Shown here: one piece after another, positions 47,578 to 59,839 of the stretch | Position numbering within the stretch: the first letter of the stretch is position 1 | Layout: each line of letters starts with the position of its first letter | Source: Fallopia convolvulus | Taxonomy: Eukaryota > Streptophyta > Magnoliopsida > Caryophyllales > Polygonaceae | Length of the DNA stretch: 64,000 nt | Reading direction: 5' to 3' | Assembly (NCBI GenBank): GCA_964016875.1 | Contig: OZ024736.1 | Location: 38,162,707 to 38,226,706 of the forward strand | The notes under the pieces: generated by a model | Databases searched by the model: none | What the model saw: only the letters and a program-made list of their open reading frames with translations | Told to the model about the DNA's origin: nothing | Position numbers and translations under genes: made by a program

Positions 47578-49214
47578 ATGGCCTCTCTCTCCGCCCTCCT
47601 CTGCATTTTCACTCTCTTCTCTCTGCACGCCTTCTACTCCGCCGACGCCCGAATTCCCGGCGTTTACACCGCCGGCCCATGGCAAAGCGCCCACGCTACC
47701 TTCTACGGAGGCAGCGACGCCTCCGGCACCATGGGTAATCTACTAATTTCCCCCCTTTTATAACCCTAATTACGCCCGCCATTGCAAAATTGGGGATAAA
47801 ATTATGCTGAAATGTCGTTAACAGGGGGCGCCTGCGGGTACGGGAACCTGTACTCACAGGGCTACGGAGTGAACACGGCGGCCCTAAGCACGGCGCTGTT
47901 CAACAACGGGCTGAGCTGCGGCGCCTGCTTCGAGATGAAGTGCGCCGACGACCCCCGGTGGTGCCACCCCGGCAGCCCCTCCATCCTCATCACGGCCACC
48001 AACTTCTGCCCTCCCAACTTCGCCCTCCCCAGCGACAACGGCGGCTGGTGTAACCCCCCTCGCCCCCACTTCGACCTCGCCATGCCCATGTTCCTTAAGA
48101 TCGCCGAGTACCGTGCCGGCATCGTCCCCGTCTCTTACCGCCGGTCAGTTCTCTTCTCCTTTATGCCTTTATTCCCCTGTTTTCACTTGCTCCGAGACTG
48201 TGTGCTCTGTTTTTTCGGTTTGTTCACTTTTTTCATGCTCTAAGATTGCCCCTCGTAATTGCATTTATTTACACGATTTGCCCCCTTGGTTCACGTTAGG
48301 AAGAACGTCTGAACGTAGGTTGGTTGTAAACGTTTTCTTTTCTTCAATCAGTGGGCCCCATTTTCCGTTTTTATTTTAGGCCTGTTCATGGATCCCAATA
48401 AATATATTTATTTATATACACTGAATTTATTTTTCTTAACCAAAGAAGTCCCCATTTTGTACATGATTTATACGGTCGAGATTGACTTCCACTTTGATAG
48501 ATCTGTAGTAAATGGAAATTGGATGTGCATTGAACCTCCAAATGTGAAACGGGTTTAGACCTCAACCATTTAATTTATTACTTCCCCAACATAGCACACT
48601 AGTCACTACTAGTGTACTAGCCCCATATATTTTACTTACCAAACCGGATCTACAACGGGCCCACTCCTCCAAAATCGGTTCGGATCAAGCAGAATGTGGG
48701 CCCGACATTCCTTCCTCCGCAGAAACCAACTGAGCCCTGTTTCCGGAGCCTCAGCCCTACACAACGTGAAAAAAGCGCGGCGCTGATCTCATCACGCCCA
48801 CACTAAAATCACGGTCCGCGTTCCACGCAATCAAAGCCCTCAAAGAAAGCTAGAAATAAAGTGAAATGCCTAACATGCCCCCGTGTTTTTTTTGTGTTTT
48901 GCAGGATTCCGTGCCGGAAGCAAGGAGGGATCCGGTTCACCATCAACGGGTTCCGTTACTTTAACCTGGTGCTGATCAGCAACGTCGCGGGCGCAGGGGA
49001 TATCGTGAACGCGTACGTAAAGGGCGCGAGAACGGACTGGATGCAGCTGAGCAGGAACTGGGGGCAAAATTGGCAATCCAACTCGGTCCTGGTGGGCCAG
49101 TCTCTCTCCTTCCGCGTCATGGGCAGCGACCGCCGCAAGTCCACCTCCTGGAACATCGTTCCCGCCACCTGGCAGTTCGGTCAAACCTTCACCGGCAAGA
49201 ATTTCAGGGTTTGA
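47578..49214 (+). CDS. Alpha-expansin
   Basis: Predicted 261-residue secreted cell-wall protein that loosens cellulose-hemicellulose contacts at acid pH without hydrolysis. Exons: 47578-47734, 47825-48143, 48905-49214, all GT-AG with fitting phases. A signal peptide covers about residues 1-24 (ending YSADA). The first domain (GH45-like fold) has the GGACGYGN motif at 53-60, the spaced cysteines of expansins and the HFD motif at 134-136. The C-terminal cellulose-binding CBM63 domain (about 170-261) has the usual Trp residues (DWMQLSRNWGQNWQSN, TSWNIVPATWQFGQTF). The three-exon structure and length are normal for EXPA. GC content is clearly above the neighbourhood, as often in EXPA genes. The subfamily member cannot be named from sequence alone. 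Confidence 0.96.
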
Positions 49215-51563
49215 CCAAAATGATAAAAAAATGGAGGGAAACTTTAACTGTCCCGCCATTTTTATGGAATATGAGAAAGTGAGAAACTGTTCCTTTTTTA
49301 GCTTGACTTTTTCTCCGTTGCGTCTTGTTTGGGTGGGTTTAGTTTTTTTCTTTTTTCGGGGGAAGAAGGGTGGATTTTGAAGTTTGAAAGTTGAATTTGG
49401 TGTGTTTTGATTTTTAGGGTTTGGTTTGGATTTGGGTGGTGGGAAAGAGGGGCTGAAGAGGCTGCAGAGAATCTTGTAGCCCGCAGTCTAGTTTATCATA
49501 TGGAATCGTATCAAATCATATATTATATGCTTTTGTTATGGTAAAGTATATTGTCTGTGTCTTTAGTCTTTTGTACTGGTTACTTCTACTTCCAGTATAG
49601 TGAAAGCTGAAATTACTCTTTTGGGCTTTGTTACAAAGGTTGAGTCATTGCGTGCACTGAGCTTCTATCAGTAATGCTTATGCTGTCAATTTGTCAAATA
49701 GGCTAATGATTTGGGTTTGTGGGTGGTGTTTAATTAAAAATTATGATGATGAATTTGACATCTGCATTGAGATTTTACGACAGAGAGGGCATTTGAGAAA
49801 ACTGCCAACAAGGGTAAAGTGAAAAAAGGGATATGGCATTTCAAATTAGATTGGATAATGATTTTACCTTTTGGTAGGGGAATATTCACCCACGCTTATG
49901 AAACAAGCAAGCCCAACAAGTGAGCCCCATCTTGACTAAAAGCTAACTTCCTTGATCTTCAAAGGACAAGATAATGTACTCGCCCACTTTATAAATTGCC
50001 AGCAATCAAGCCATAAAAATGTAAGCTTTCAGAGGGGCAAATTCATAACAAATTACGGACCAATAGGATAATTATATGCTCCCCTCCATTTATCTATGTT
50101 CGGAGTTGTTCTCCATAACTATCTATTTTATGCTTGATTAATTGATTTACACCTAACAACAGGTAGTTAACTTGCCCTTTGGATTCCCACTCAGGCACAG
50201 GAAGCATAAGAGGTGACGAGTAATACTATAACATAGGATGCCAAAACCAATATGCTTAAAATCAGGCTTTATGGCTTACATAAAATTTAGGCATGTCTCA
50301 CAAAAACTAGTTAAGGTAGAAGAGAAAAGAGCAGCAGGTCAAATATCCTAATGGGCCTAGAATTGGAATGGATTGGGCTCCTATTTGAAACATTTGGCTA
50401 TTGATTGAATATTTGAATGCAATAACATCTTCTGATTATTTTCAAGGCCCAACTGCAAAATGTCACAAAGTTGTATAACTTTATCATTCACATAATCACA
50501 GATGCACAATTCGTGGCCGGTTGCATCAGGTTCATCATGTTAACTACGTGAGAAGTGCAATCATAGCATCTGGAGTAAATAAAACATATTAAAACCCCCA
50601 CCCTTACCATAATGGCATGGCGTACAATTTGCAAAGTATGATGCATGATTTAACATAAGTTAAAATTTGAATAATTCTACATATTTTATAACCGAACATC
50701 AAACATAACAGCTTAACAAGTAATATTATTCAAAAACTTTACAAGATTCATTATATAACTTAGAATATCCTGTAAACAAGATTGAAATCCAAACTAGGAG
50801 CAGCAAACCTAGCCCAAACCATGGACATCACGATTGGCCAATATTCTAATCAATGAAGAGGATAAACCTTAACAAAGCACTCTGTACGTAACAAATTTAC
50901 AATCATTAAGTAGAACACGACTCTATAATTTCATTGTATCATGCCCTTTTTTATACTCCAAATTTATAATTCGTACTTTAATAATGTATCTTCAACAGTG
51001 AAGAGCATCTTATTCTTTCAGCCCTTTTCTCCAATTATAATTAGCGTTTTTTATTCATAGTGACTAACTACCGATTTAGTGAGAAGTAAAACATGACAAG
51101 CGAATACAGATAAATACCTGCAACATTACGGACCTAATCTTAATTACCCAATTGTTTTACAATTCCAAAATCACCCCAAAAAACCCAAACAATTACAATT
51201 ATGGCCCCATTAGCCCATAACTAACTACCCTTCACCTGTGGCCTACCTACGTGGTGGTGGTGGGAGCGTTTTGTTGGGCTCTGACACTTCTCCTTGCAAC
51301 TCTCTGCTTTCCACTGCACCTCCCTCGTGATCCCCCTCTCCCTCTCTCAATTTGATTAATTTATCCAATTTAATACACACCCAGATTCTTGTTTTTTCGA
51401 TTTCTTTTATCTACACACCCACGTTCACGAATCCATGGTAGTTGCTCTTCTTCTTGCTCCCCTCCTCAACACCTCCATTACAACTAAACTTTACAACCCC
51501 CCTCTCTCTGCCGAATCCGCCATTTTCGCTCTCGCCTCATCTGGGCAGCCGTTAGTTTAAGTG
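49215..51563. other. Expansin 3' flank and promoter of the next kinase gene
   Basis: The first 400 bases are likely 3' UTR. The rest is AT-rich with no gene. From about 51260 to 51563 pyrimidine-rich sequence forms the leader of the PCRK-like gene, with several CT-rich tracts. Confidence 0.5.
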
Positions 51564-54494
51564 ATGAAGTGCTTTCACTTCACGAACGGGGAGAGGAAAG
51601 ACGACGAGAGCGACGGAAACGGCGTCGTTCTGGCCGGGAGGGCGTCCAAGGTCTCTTGGGTCCGCTCCTTCAGCGTCGCGTCCGACGTCAGGCGGTCCGA
51701 GTTTGACTCCGAGTCCAGGAGCGATTTCAGCGACCCGGTCGCCTTTCACGAGTTCCTGACTCAGCGATGGGCCAACGAAATGAGGGCTTTTACCTTCGCC
51801 GACCTGAAATCGGCGACTAGAGGATTCAGCAGGGCGCTCTTGATCGGAGAAGGAGGCTTCGGCTCCGTCTACCGTGGCACCGTCAGGGCTCCTGATGCTC
51901 CCGACATGGATGTCGCCATTAAACAGCTCAATCGAAATGGTTTTCAGGCATGTCTTCTTCCATCTTCCTCCCTCCCGATAAAATTGATTTTCTTTGGAAA
52001 CCTAATTTATTTAATGCTTGTTTTTAGCTTTGAATCCGGTGCATTTTCCTGATCAATTTCAAAATAGAAAATCATTGTTTAAAGAATGTGAATTACCATG
52101 TGCCGGATATTTAGGGGAGCTAATTTTGGCGTAATTGTGGCCAATAATTTTGTTTAATCATGATTGTGATGTTTTTGCTTGAAATCTACTCAATTTGTGA
52201 AGTGATCCTGGACAGACATTGTTACCTCGAGCAATAATAGATAGTGAATTTGTAATGATACCTTTGCTTTGGTTTTACGCCAACTTGTAATAATGTTTAA
52301 ATGGCACGGCTCTTTGATAATAATGGAATTATTTTAACTTGATAGCGTGCGCAATTGAATCTCAGAACTTCAGATTGTTTGTTTTCGTATATAAACACAA
52401 AATAATTGTTTTTACTAAATTAGGATTCATGTTTTTTGAGTGTAGTGTTCTTGTTGATTCTTATCAATGTTATCAATGGGAACTGCTTGACATTATTGAG
52501 TAAGCTAATACTGTAAACATGATAAGCTATCAAGTAATAATGGAGTGCGTTTCATCTTTTTGTGTTTTGGTAATTCTGATGTTTGATAGAACAACATCAA
52601 CATCATTGCCCAGTAAAGTCCCGCTCAAGCAGGATTTGGGAGGTCAAGATGAGGGCACCTATACCCTCAACATGTCAGGAGGTTGCCTGAAAGACCCAAG
52701 GAAAACTGAAATTCGGCTATGTGACAAAAATAACTGAATTTAGTTAAAATGCACCAAAATTGATATAGAGGCTATATCCATCTCAAAGGCACTGTATAAA
52801 AGCCAATGAGCATGAGAATGCACCCCATAGAAGTTGAAGTTAAAATTTCTGTGCTTGTTCTTTTAAATGTGCAAGCTTTTATCTTTGAAGTGTGAGTTGG
52901 TGATACTTAAATGTTTGATCTGAAGTTGTCTCATGGGTTTTGCATTTTCCATTCTAGTCATCAGGGACACAAAGAGTGGATTAATGAAGTGAATTGGCTG
53001 GGTGTAATTAAGCACCCAAACCTGGTGAGATTAGTAGGGTATTGTGCAGAAGATGATGAAAGAGGGATGCAGAGGCTTTTGGTTTATGAGTTAATGAAGA
53101 ACAAAAGCTTAGAGGACCATCTACTGGCTCGGGTACAATCGCCCCTCCCATGGTTGGCAAGATTGAAAATTGCTCAGGATGCTGCTCGTGGCCTCGCATA
53201 CTTACATGAAGAAATGGACTTTCAGGTACTAAGTTGCTCATATGCCAATGTGGGCTGTCAGTTTTTGCATGTCATAAACACAGATTAATCATGATTGATC
53301 TGTATGTTAATATGTTTATGCAGCTGATATTTCGAGATTTTAAAGCATCAAATATATTGCTGGATGAGGATTTAAATGCAAAGCTCTCAGACTTTGGATT
53401 GGCTAGGCTGGGGCCAGCTGAAGGACTTAGCCATGTTTCCACATCAGTAAGTTTCACAGCTGCAGATTATTTCTAATCTTAACTTGGTGATGCATATACA
53501 TTGTATACTTAATTAGATTCTGACTCCAATATATATTCATTTTTTTAACTCCATGAAGAAAAAAAAAATACTTAGTTCATAGTATATTAGTAGGAGTGGG
53601 GATGATTGGACTGTTGGCCTGAGATGAACCATGCCTAGGATGGGGATTTATCAATGATGGGCCAACTCTCATTTTTGTTATTTATCAATATCATGGACAT
53701 TTTTCCCCTACACTAGATGAGAGCATTCATTATTAAAAAAAAAAAAGAATAATAAAAATTCTGTACAGTGCTTTGATCTGGAACTTTGGATAGAGGCTTC
53801 TTGAGTCCATCCTTTTTGGATAGCTTAACATTTTTTTTTGTAGCTCTAATTTCTTATTCCATAAAAATTCCTTAAATTCTGTACAGTGCTTTGATCTGGA
53901 ACTTGTGCTAATATTCTTAGCACAATCTTATAATAGGTGGTTGGAACCGTGGGTTATGCAGCTCCTGAGTATGTTCAAACCGGCAAATTAACAATTAAAA
54001 GTGACGTGTGGAGTTTCGGTGTGGTTCTTTATGAACTAATCACAGGCAGGAGAGCACTTGATTGCAACTTACCAAAGAGTGAGCAGAAACTCCTTGACTG
54101 GGTCAAGCCCTTGGTATCAGATTCAAAGAAATTCCACCTAATTGTAGATCCTAGGTTAGAAGGCGAATACTGCATCAGATCTGCACAGAAACTGGCATCT
54201 ATGGCAAATAAGTGCCTGACAAAGCAGCCGAAGTCCCGTCCTAAGATGAGTGAGGTGGTTGAAATGCTAGGTGACATAATCAAAGAGGTTGTATTACAGG
54301 CAGAGGTTGATTCGGTTCCTCGACAGGTTGAAGAAGCAGAAAATGAAGATGATGAAGAAATTGAACCCATGAAACAAGGAAGAAAGTACTTGAGAAAGGT
54401 GCTGGATATTAAGGAAAGAGTTAGTCTTAGGAACAAGTCTATTGTGAAATTAGATTGGAAGAGCTGGACACCTGGGGTTGTTAGGACCCGGTGA
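51564..54494 (+). CDS. Receptor-like cytoplasmic kinase, RLCK-VII, PCRK1/PBL19-like
   Basis: Predicted 441-residue cytoplasmic Ser/Thr kinase that relays signals from cell-surface receptors; PCRK1-type relatives act in pattern-triggered immunity. Exons: 51564-51947, 52965-53225, 53324-53446, 53937-54494. The start MKCFHF matches the MKCF start of PCRK1-type kinases; an upstream GTG is not used. Kinase features: glycine loop GEGGFGSV (95-102), ATP lysine VAIK (Lys120), catalytic loop FRDFK (Asp220), DFG (238-240) and APE (265-267). The insert CAEDDERGMQRLLVYE is characteristic of this subgroup. The tail after about residue 365 is acidic, then basic. Intron 1 uses a GC donor (CAG|GCATGT) and contains a SINE remnant. 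The gene faces another RLCK-VII gene tail to tail. Confidence 0.93.
52586..52700 (-). mobile_element. SINE remnant (Au-SINE-like 3' part) in intron 1
   Basis: On the minus strand the pieces GTCTTTCAGGCAACCTCC, GCGGGACTTTACTGGGC and a GTTGATGTTG tail follow one another, as in the 3' half of plant tRNA-derived SINEs of the Au type. The 5' tRNA-like part is not recognised. It has no effect on the coding frame. Confidence 0.5.
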
Positions 54495-55842
54495 CAACTT
54501 TAATTAAACAGAAATTTGGCCTCAATTTTAATGTGATTGCTAATTTTCCTGTTGTCCCTAAAATCAATTCAATGTATACTTGTAAATATAGGTTTTTGCA
54601 AGTGGTTTTTTTGCAGTGATGTTGATCAGCTGATGAATTTCATGAGAAGGAAGCTGATGGGTGCATTTGAAGATTAGATTGCACATGTTCTAGCATTGAT
54701 CTCTTAGTATCATTACAAGTATCTTATCTCTTGTTGGACATTTCTTAAAGAAGCTCCAAACGGCGGCCATATTGTGGTCCTGTATGGTGAAGTCTCTTGT
54801 TGTAGAAGAGATATGTTGACCTTGACATCATTTAACCATTGAGGAGTCATTTTCTTCAATTTATTTCTGTCCTTATTTGAATCTCTTGAATTTGAAGCTT
54901 TTCTTATTCTTCTTGTTTGGATTAGGAGGTGATGTTGAAATTGTTGAATGATAGGTGTTACACCTCGAGAGGAAAAGGCCAAAGAAAACAAAATTTCATT
55001 CTTCTTTGCAAAATGATCCTTGGGTTACCATTGATAATGCAAGATAATGCATTATCTTGCATTATCAATGGTAATCCAAACAGGTCCTAAAATGCCAGAT
55101 ATGAAATCAAAAAGAGCATTAGCATTTTGCATCTAACAATCAAAGAAAACTTGACATTTGTCATCATCATGACTTGATTATTTTAAAAGAGGTAGTGATT
55201 GACCTTTTTATAAAGAAGCACTACAGCATTACCAAGATAAAACTTCTCTTTTACACTTTAGGGATAATATCTTATCTTTGACTAATTTAGTTAAAACCAC
55301 ATTATTTCAAGGTTTGGGGGTGGGGGATGCATTATAATTTATAAGGCATTTCTGATTATTATTAATGTAGTACCTTTGAACATTATTTTTATTTTCAAAG
55401 TTAATTATTGGACAGGAATCACCACTTTTCACGTGTGAGATGGAGTTTGAAGGTAACCCTACCACCAGGACATCTTTTCATGTCACAATTTTTTCAGTTG
55501 TTTCATTAAAATCAACTCTCTTTTTTAACACTTTCAAAATCAGAATCTCTTGTGAAATGCCAGTTTAAAAATAAATAAAGATACTACATTAGAGAAGATT
55601 ACCAGCAAAGTTGAAGTACATCATAACCATGTCATAGCATAAAATCCCAGCATAAGTCAAACCCAACTTGCTCCCCAAAAACACCCACAAAATTTCCAAC
55701 CCTGATTTCCCCTTATGCCTGCTCATCTGGGATCATTGAGACATTGACTGATAAGCATTAATATTAGTTGAACTACAACTGTACATTCATTCACCTTGAA
55801 ATCTCCCATTTCAGCTAACAACACCATAAAACCTCTTCAAAT
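54495..55842. other. Spacer between two convergent kinase genes
   Basis: It should hold both 3' UTRs. No gene is supported. It contains a near-perfect palindrome at 55021-55078. Confidence 0.55.
55025..55074. repeat. Perfect 50-bp palindrome
   Basis: The left arm TTACCATTGATAATGCAAGATAATG (in two parts: TTACCATTGATA and ATGCAAGATAATG) is followed at once by its exact reverse complement, with the centre between 55049 and 55050. With one mismatch it extends to 55021-55078. As RNA it would fold into a loopless hairpin. It looks like the collapsed remains of a foldback element. Confidence 0.95.
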
Positions 55843-58423
55843 TCAAGCGTAGAGCGGTGAGGCAGAAGGCCTGGGATAATCCACACTCGCTTTGACTGCA
55901 CCTGTGCTTTTTCTCCTCAACCGAGCCCCTTCCCTTGAACCACCATGACCATTTCCTGATGCCTTGAAATCTTGAAGCTTCTCAAGCTCCTTGACCACCT
56001 CAGCCATGGTTGGCCTCAGCTTGGTCTCAGCTGAAAGGCAACGGAATGCAAGTGTTGCTACTCTATGAGCTGCATCCAAGTTATACTGTCCTTCAAGACG
56101 GTTGTCTAGGATTCTGAAGATTTTCCTCTTGTTTGTTAAGTAAGGCCTTGCCCATTCAACGAGGTTGTGTTCTCCAGAGGGACGGTTTTTGTCAACAGCT
56201 CTTCGCCCTGATAGCATTTCTAAGAGTACCACCCCGTAGCTGTACACGTCGCTCTTTGAGGTTAGATGACCTGAGATAAGTACAAATATGTTAATTGTAG
56301 TTATTTAGGTAAACTCAGTGTTGGTAGCAGTTGGAAGAAAATTCAGACTCATTAAAGAAACTAATAAATTGCACATGTCTGATCAAGAATTAGGCCAGAG
56401 AAGATAACATGAAAGTGAATAGGTCATACAATCATAACAGTATAAAATTAAATGCTTCTTCTGAAATGTGCAACGTGCATTATGATTAATAGTATGGGGG
56501 CTTCTATTTCAATTTGTTAAAAGAAATGATAAGAATAGGAGGAAATAGACATTAAAATGTGAGCCAAATTACCTGTGGCTAGATACTCTGGAGCTGCATA
56601 TCCATATGTTCCCATCACTCTAGTGGACACATGACTCTTATCACCAGCAGGGCCATCCTTGGCCAATCCAAAATCAGAAAGTTTGGCATTGTATTTCTGT
56701 AATCAATTACATCAGGTTCATATTAACATTTCAAAGTTTTACTATATTGATCCCATAGTTATAAAATCAATATAACTAAAAGAATAGAAATCACCTACCG
56801 AATCAAGGAGAACATTGGAGGTCTTGAAATCTCTATATATAACTTTTACATCAGCACTATGGAGAAAAGCCAGCCCCTTTGCAGCCCCAAAAGCAACTTT
56901 GAGTCTAAGGTTCCAAGAAAGTGGCTGAAAGTAAGAACCTCCTGTGGTAACATCATTAGCACAAAAACTTAGTGTTTATAAAACTATTAGGAATTAGACC
57001 AAAATTTTGATCTAACATAACATACTTCTGAACAAGTGGTTCTCCAGGCTTCCTCTGGGCATGAATTCATACACCAAAAGCCGGTGTTCATCCTCCAAGC
57101 AATATCCAATCAGTTTCACCAGATTGGGATGGTAGAGTTGTCCCAGATAGTTAACTTCTGCCTACAAAGACCCACAAAAAGAAAACAAACACAATAAAAC
57201 ATAAGCAGGCTGTTTAGCTCTAAAATGGTTGGCTAATACTACATTAATACTAACACACCCTAGTTAGGTATTCCAACTGTTAGCAATAAAGAGTAGGTGC
57301 CAATTTTCATTTATTGTGCCCATATCCTTCCAACTCAGTTCCTATTTACAAGAAAATCATGCAACCAACCACCAGAGTGTTTACACGTAAATGGCATCAA
57401 TTCAATTGGTGTCTTTGATTCTAGTTTGGTACTTTATCCAAAGTGAATTATGTTGATGGAACTCACCAGCCATTCTCTATGGCCTTGGAAACTTTCCTGG
57501 TTAAGCCTCTTAACAGCAATTACCATGCCTGTCCCAGGCTTTGTAGCTGTATACGTATTCTCATCAATCCAGCCCTTGAACACGGGTCCAAATCCGCCTT
57601 CTCCTAACACGCTATCAGGGCGAAAGTTCCTGGTGGCCATTTTGAGATCAGAGAAATTGAAGCTTTTCAAGTTAGATGCTTTCAGAATTTCGCCCTCGCT
57701 CCTTGGAGTTGGAGGCACCGAAGCTGATGATAACTTGCTGCTGCCACTAGGATTTGAATCCTTTTCATCTGGGCTGGCATTCTTAGAAGGTGTCCCTGAA
57801 TAATACAATAGGAATAAATTGGTAAATCAGCTTTGATTATCATGTAATTATCATTATGTCTTAAAAAGCATACCCTTGAATAAGCCTGTATATTGAAGGA
57901 GATTTTGTTTAATAATGCATAGGAAGTCATGAATGGTATAATATGGTCAAGCAAGCTACTTAGAGAGATATTAATAAGAATTCAATATAACAGAATCATC
58001 ATAGGGGCTGGGGGTGAGAAAAGAATGAGAAAAACATCAGCGTAGACTGCCAAATTTGAAATTCAGTTAATAAGAACAGATTCCAACTTTGGCAGAATAA
58101 AAACTTCTTGGACTTCAAAAAAAAAAAATTCAAGAAAATGAACTGGAACTCTAAAAAATAGTCAAACAACAGCAACAACAGAGCTTTAAATTCGCAAAAT
58201 TTGACATCCATGCATAACCTGTAGCCAAATTCAAATAAAGGAACCTCCTTTCTAAAACACAATCAGCATGCAAAATAAGAACATATTCCAAAAAGGAAAC
58301 AGTAGTAAAGAAATTGGAGCTAACATATTCCACAAGAGCAGAGAAAAGTTGTCAAGAAAGACAGAAAGTACCTCCGTGAAATGGGCTTTCAGCCTTGATT
58401 CGAGCACTTAGGCAAATCCCCAT
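55843..58423 (-). CDS. Receptor-like cytoplasmic kinase, RLCK-VII, PBL/APK1-like
   Basis: Predicted 403-residue plasma-membrane-anchored Ser/Thr kinase. Exons: 58423-58372, 57795-57467, 57161-57026, 56941-56799, 56696-56573, 56270-55843; all introns are GT-AG with fitting phases. The N-terminus MGICLSARIKAES carries a myristoylation glycine and a nearby palmitoylation-type cysteine, as in APK1/PBL9-PBL11 kinases. Kinase features: LGEGGFGPVFKG, ATP lysine AVKR (Lys113), catalytic YRDFK (Asp210), DFG (228-230), GTYGYAAPEY in the activation segment and VYSYGVVLLEMLSGRRA. The Ser-rich C-terminus ends SASPLYA. Relatives relay signals from immune and growth receptors. Length and six-exon structure are normal. 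It converges on the PCRK-like gene, with 1.35 kb between the stops. Confidence 0.94.
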
Positions 58424-59156
58424 ATTCCAAATTCAATCAGTAACACCTAAAAATCACAAATAGAAACTGATTAATCTTCACCAGTGATCTAAAACAGAAA
58501 ACCTAACTTGGATCCAGCCAACATACAAGAGAAGGAAAACAATAAATTTTTCTTCTTTCTTCTCCCCCATGAAACCCACCCAGCTCATGAAAATTTCCAA
58601 AGAATACACAAATAACCCAACAAGATTGAAACAATAACTGAGTCAACCAACAATTACCCACCTCCTTGAATCTTCAGGGAACGCTACCCAGAGATAAAAA
58701 ACCATAAATTGAAGAAGAAGAAAATTGAGTGTTTGCTTGGTGATAGTCACAAGAGCCGAGGCCTGAGCTGGGTTTGGAAAGACAGATAAAAGGAGGAGGG
58801 GAGGAGGCTGTATTAATGGCGGGGGGAAAATGCACAAGTCGGTCTCTTATTATTGCTCCCAATTTGTTTTTGCTTTTTTGGTTTGTTTGCTTCTTCGATC
58901 TATTTCGTTTTTCACTGTGAAGACTATAGAGAAAGCGATGGGTGTGACGATAGAAAGGAGGTGTGAAGGGGGAAGCTAGCGGAGGGATGTTCGTACGATC
59001 AGATAAGCTTGGTATTGAATCTCATCCGTTGGATTTCGCTTTGGAAGATTCCATTTTGCGCTGATTAATGCTTCGCTCTTCTCAAAAATGGCTTCACTCA
59101 TTTAATTCTTGGCTACCGGCTTGGTTTTTCAAATTGCAAATGTTTCCTTTGATGTA
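58424..59156 (-). promoter_or_regulatory. 5' leader and promoter of the PBL-like kinase gene
   Basis: Non-coding. A splice-like site (minus-strand GGAGGTGGGTAATTG near 58655-58665) suggests an intron in the leader. CT- and GA-rich sequence at 58780-58960 is typical of a plant leader. No gene on either strand. Confidence 0.45.
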
Positions 59157-59425
59157 TAATCTCCGATTTAAAATAAGTGTTAATTTTTGAAGACATGATT
59201 TAAAAAATTACTTTGTATTAATTAAACTTAAAGTGTAATTTTTTTTATAAATTTTACCACTCTATCGTTTTTAACCAATGGATGAATAACATTAATCAAT
59301 AAAAACATATTATAATAACAATTTTCATTTCTCAGTTCTAATCAATTGTCAAAAAAAATTAAAACGACATATAAATTGAATCATATTTCAAGTACAAAAA
59401 CGACACTTAAATTGATCGGAGGGAG
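59157..59425. mobile_element. Stowaway-like MITE
   Basis: Right end GATCGGAGGGAG; left end TAATCTCCGAT, partly eroded. TA lies on both sides (59155-59156 and 59426-59427). The interior shares GACACTTA-type words with the MITE at 15067-15347, so both may be one family. Confidence 0.7.
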
Positions 59426-59839
59426 TACAAAATAAGTGTCCTTTAAGCAAATGACTAAAGGAGTAAGGACACATCATAAGAAAATGAAGTTTTAAAATTG
59501 TATGAAATATATTCGTTGTAATTTGAATATATTCTATATATTTCTTAACTAACCATCTAGACTTATTGTGACGGTTGTTCCATGTACGACTATATCTTAA
59601 ATATTATTTTTTTACTCATATATTATTTAAGTATGAATTGTAACAATCGATTGAGTTTACGTAAAATTATTTGATACAAAAATATTTTTCTCAATTAATG
59701 TTTAAAAAAAATATTGTAATATATAGAGAATGTAAAAAATAATTAAATAATATCTCCTTCTTAATAAGATAAGTTATTTCTTTTTTCATTCAATACTTGA
59801 ATATGGTAAGTAATAATAACAAATGAGATAATATTATTA

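Noticed and set aside
47862..48122. Long antisense frames across the expansin exons
   Set aside because: These are shadows of GC-rich coding sequence. They lack a start context, splice continuity and homology.
59555..59830. A third Helitron 3' end: GTTGTTCCATGTACGAC near 59575 resembles the family hairpin
   Set aside because: The stem has mismatches, the nearest CTAG is too far from the stem and is not followed by T on the minus strand. At most it is a diverged relic.
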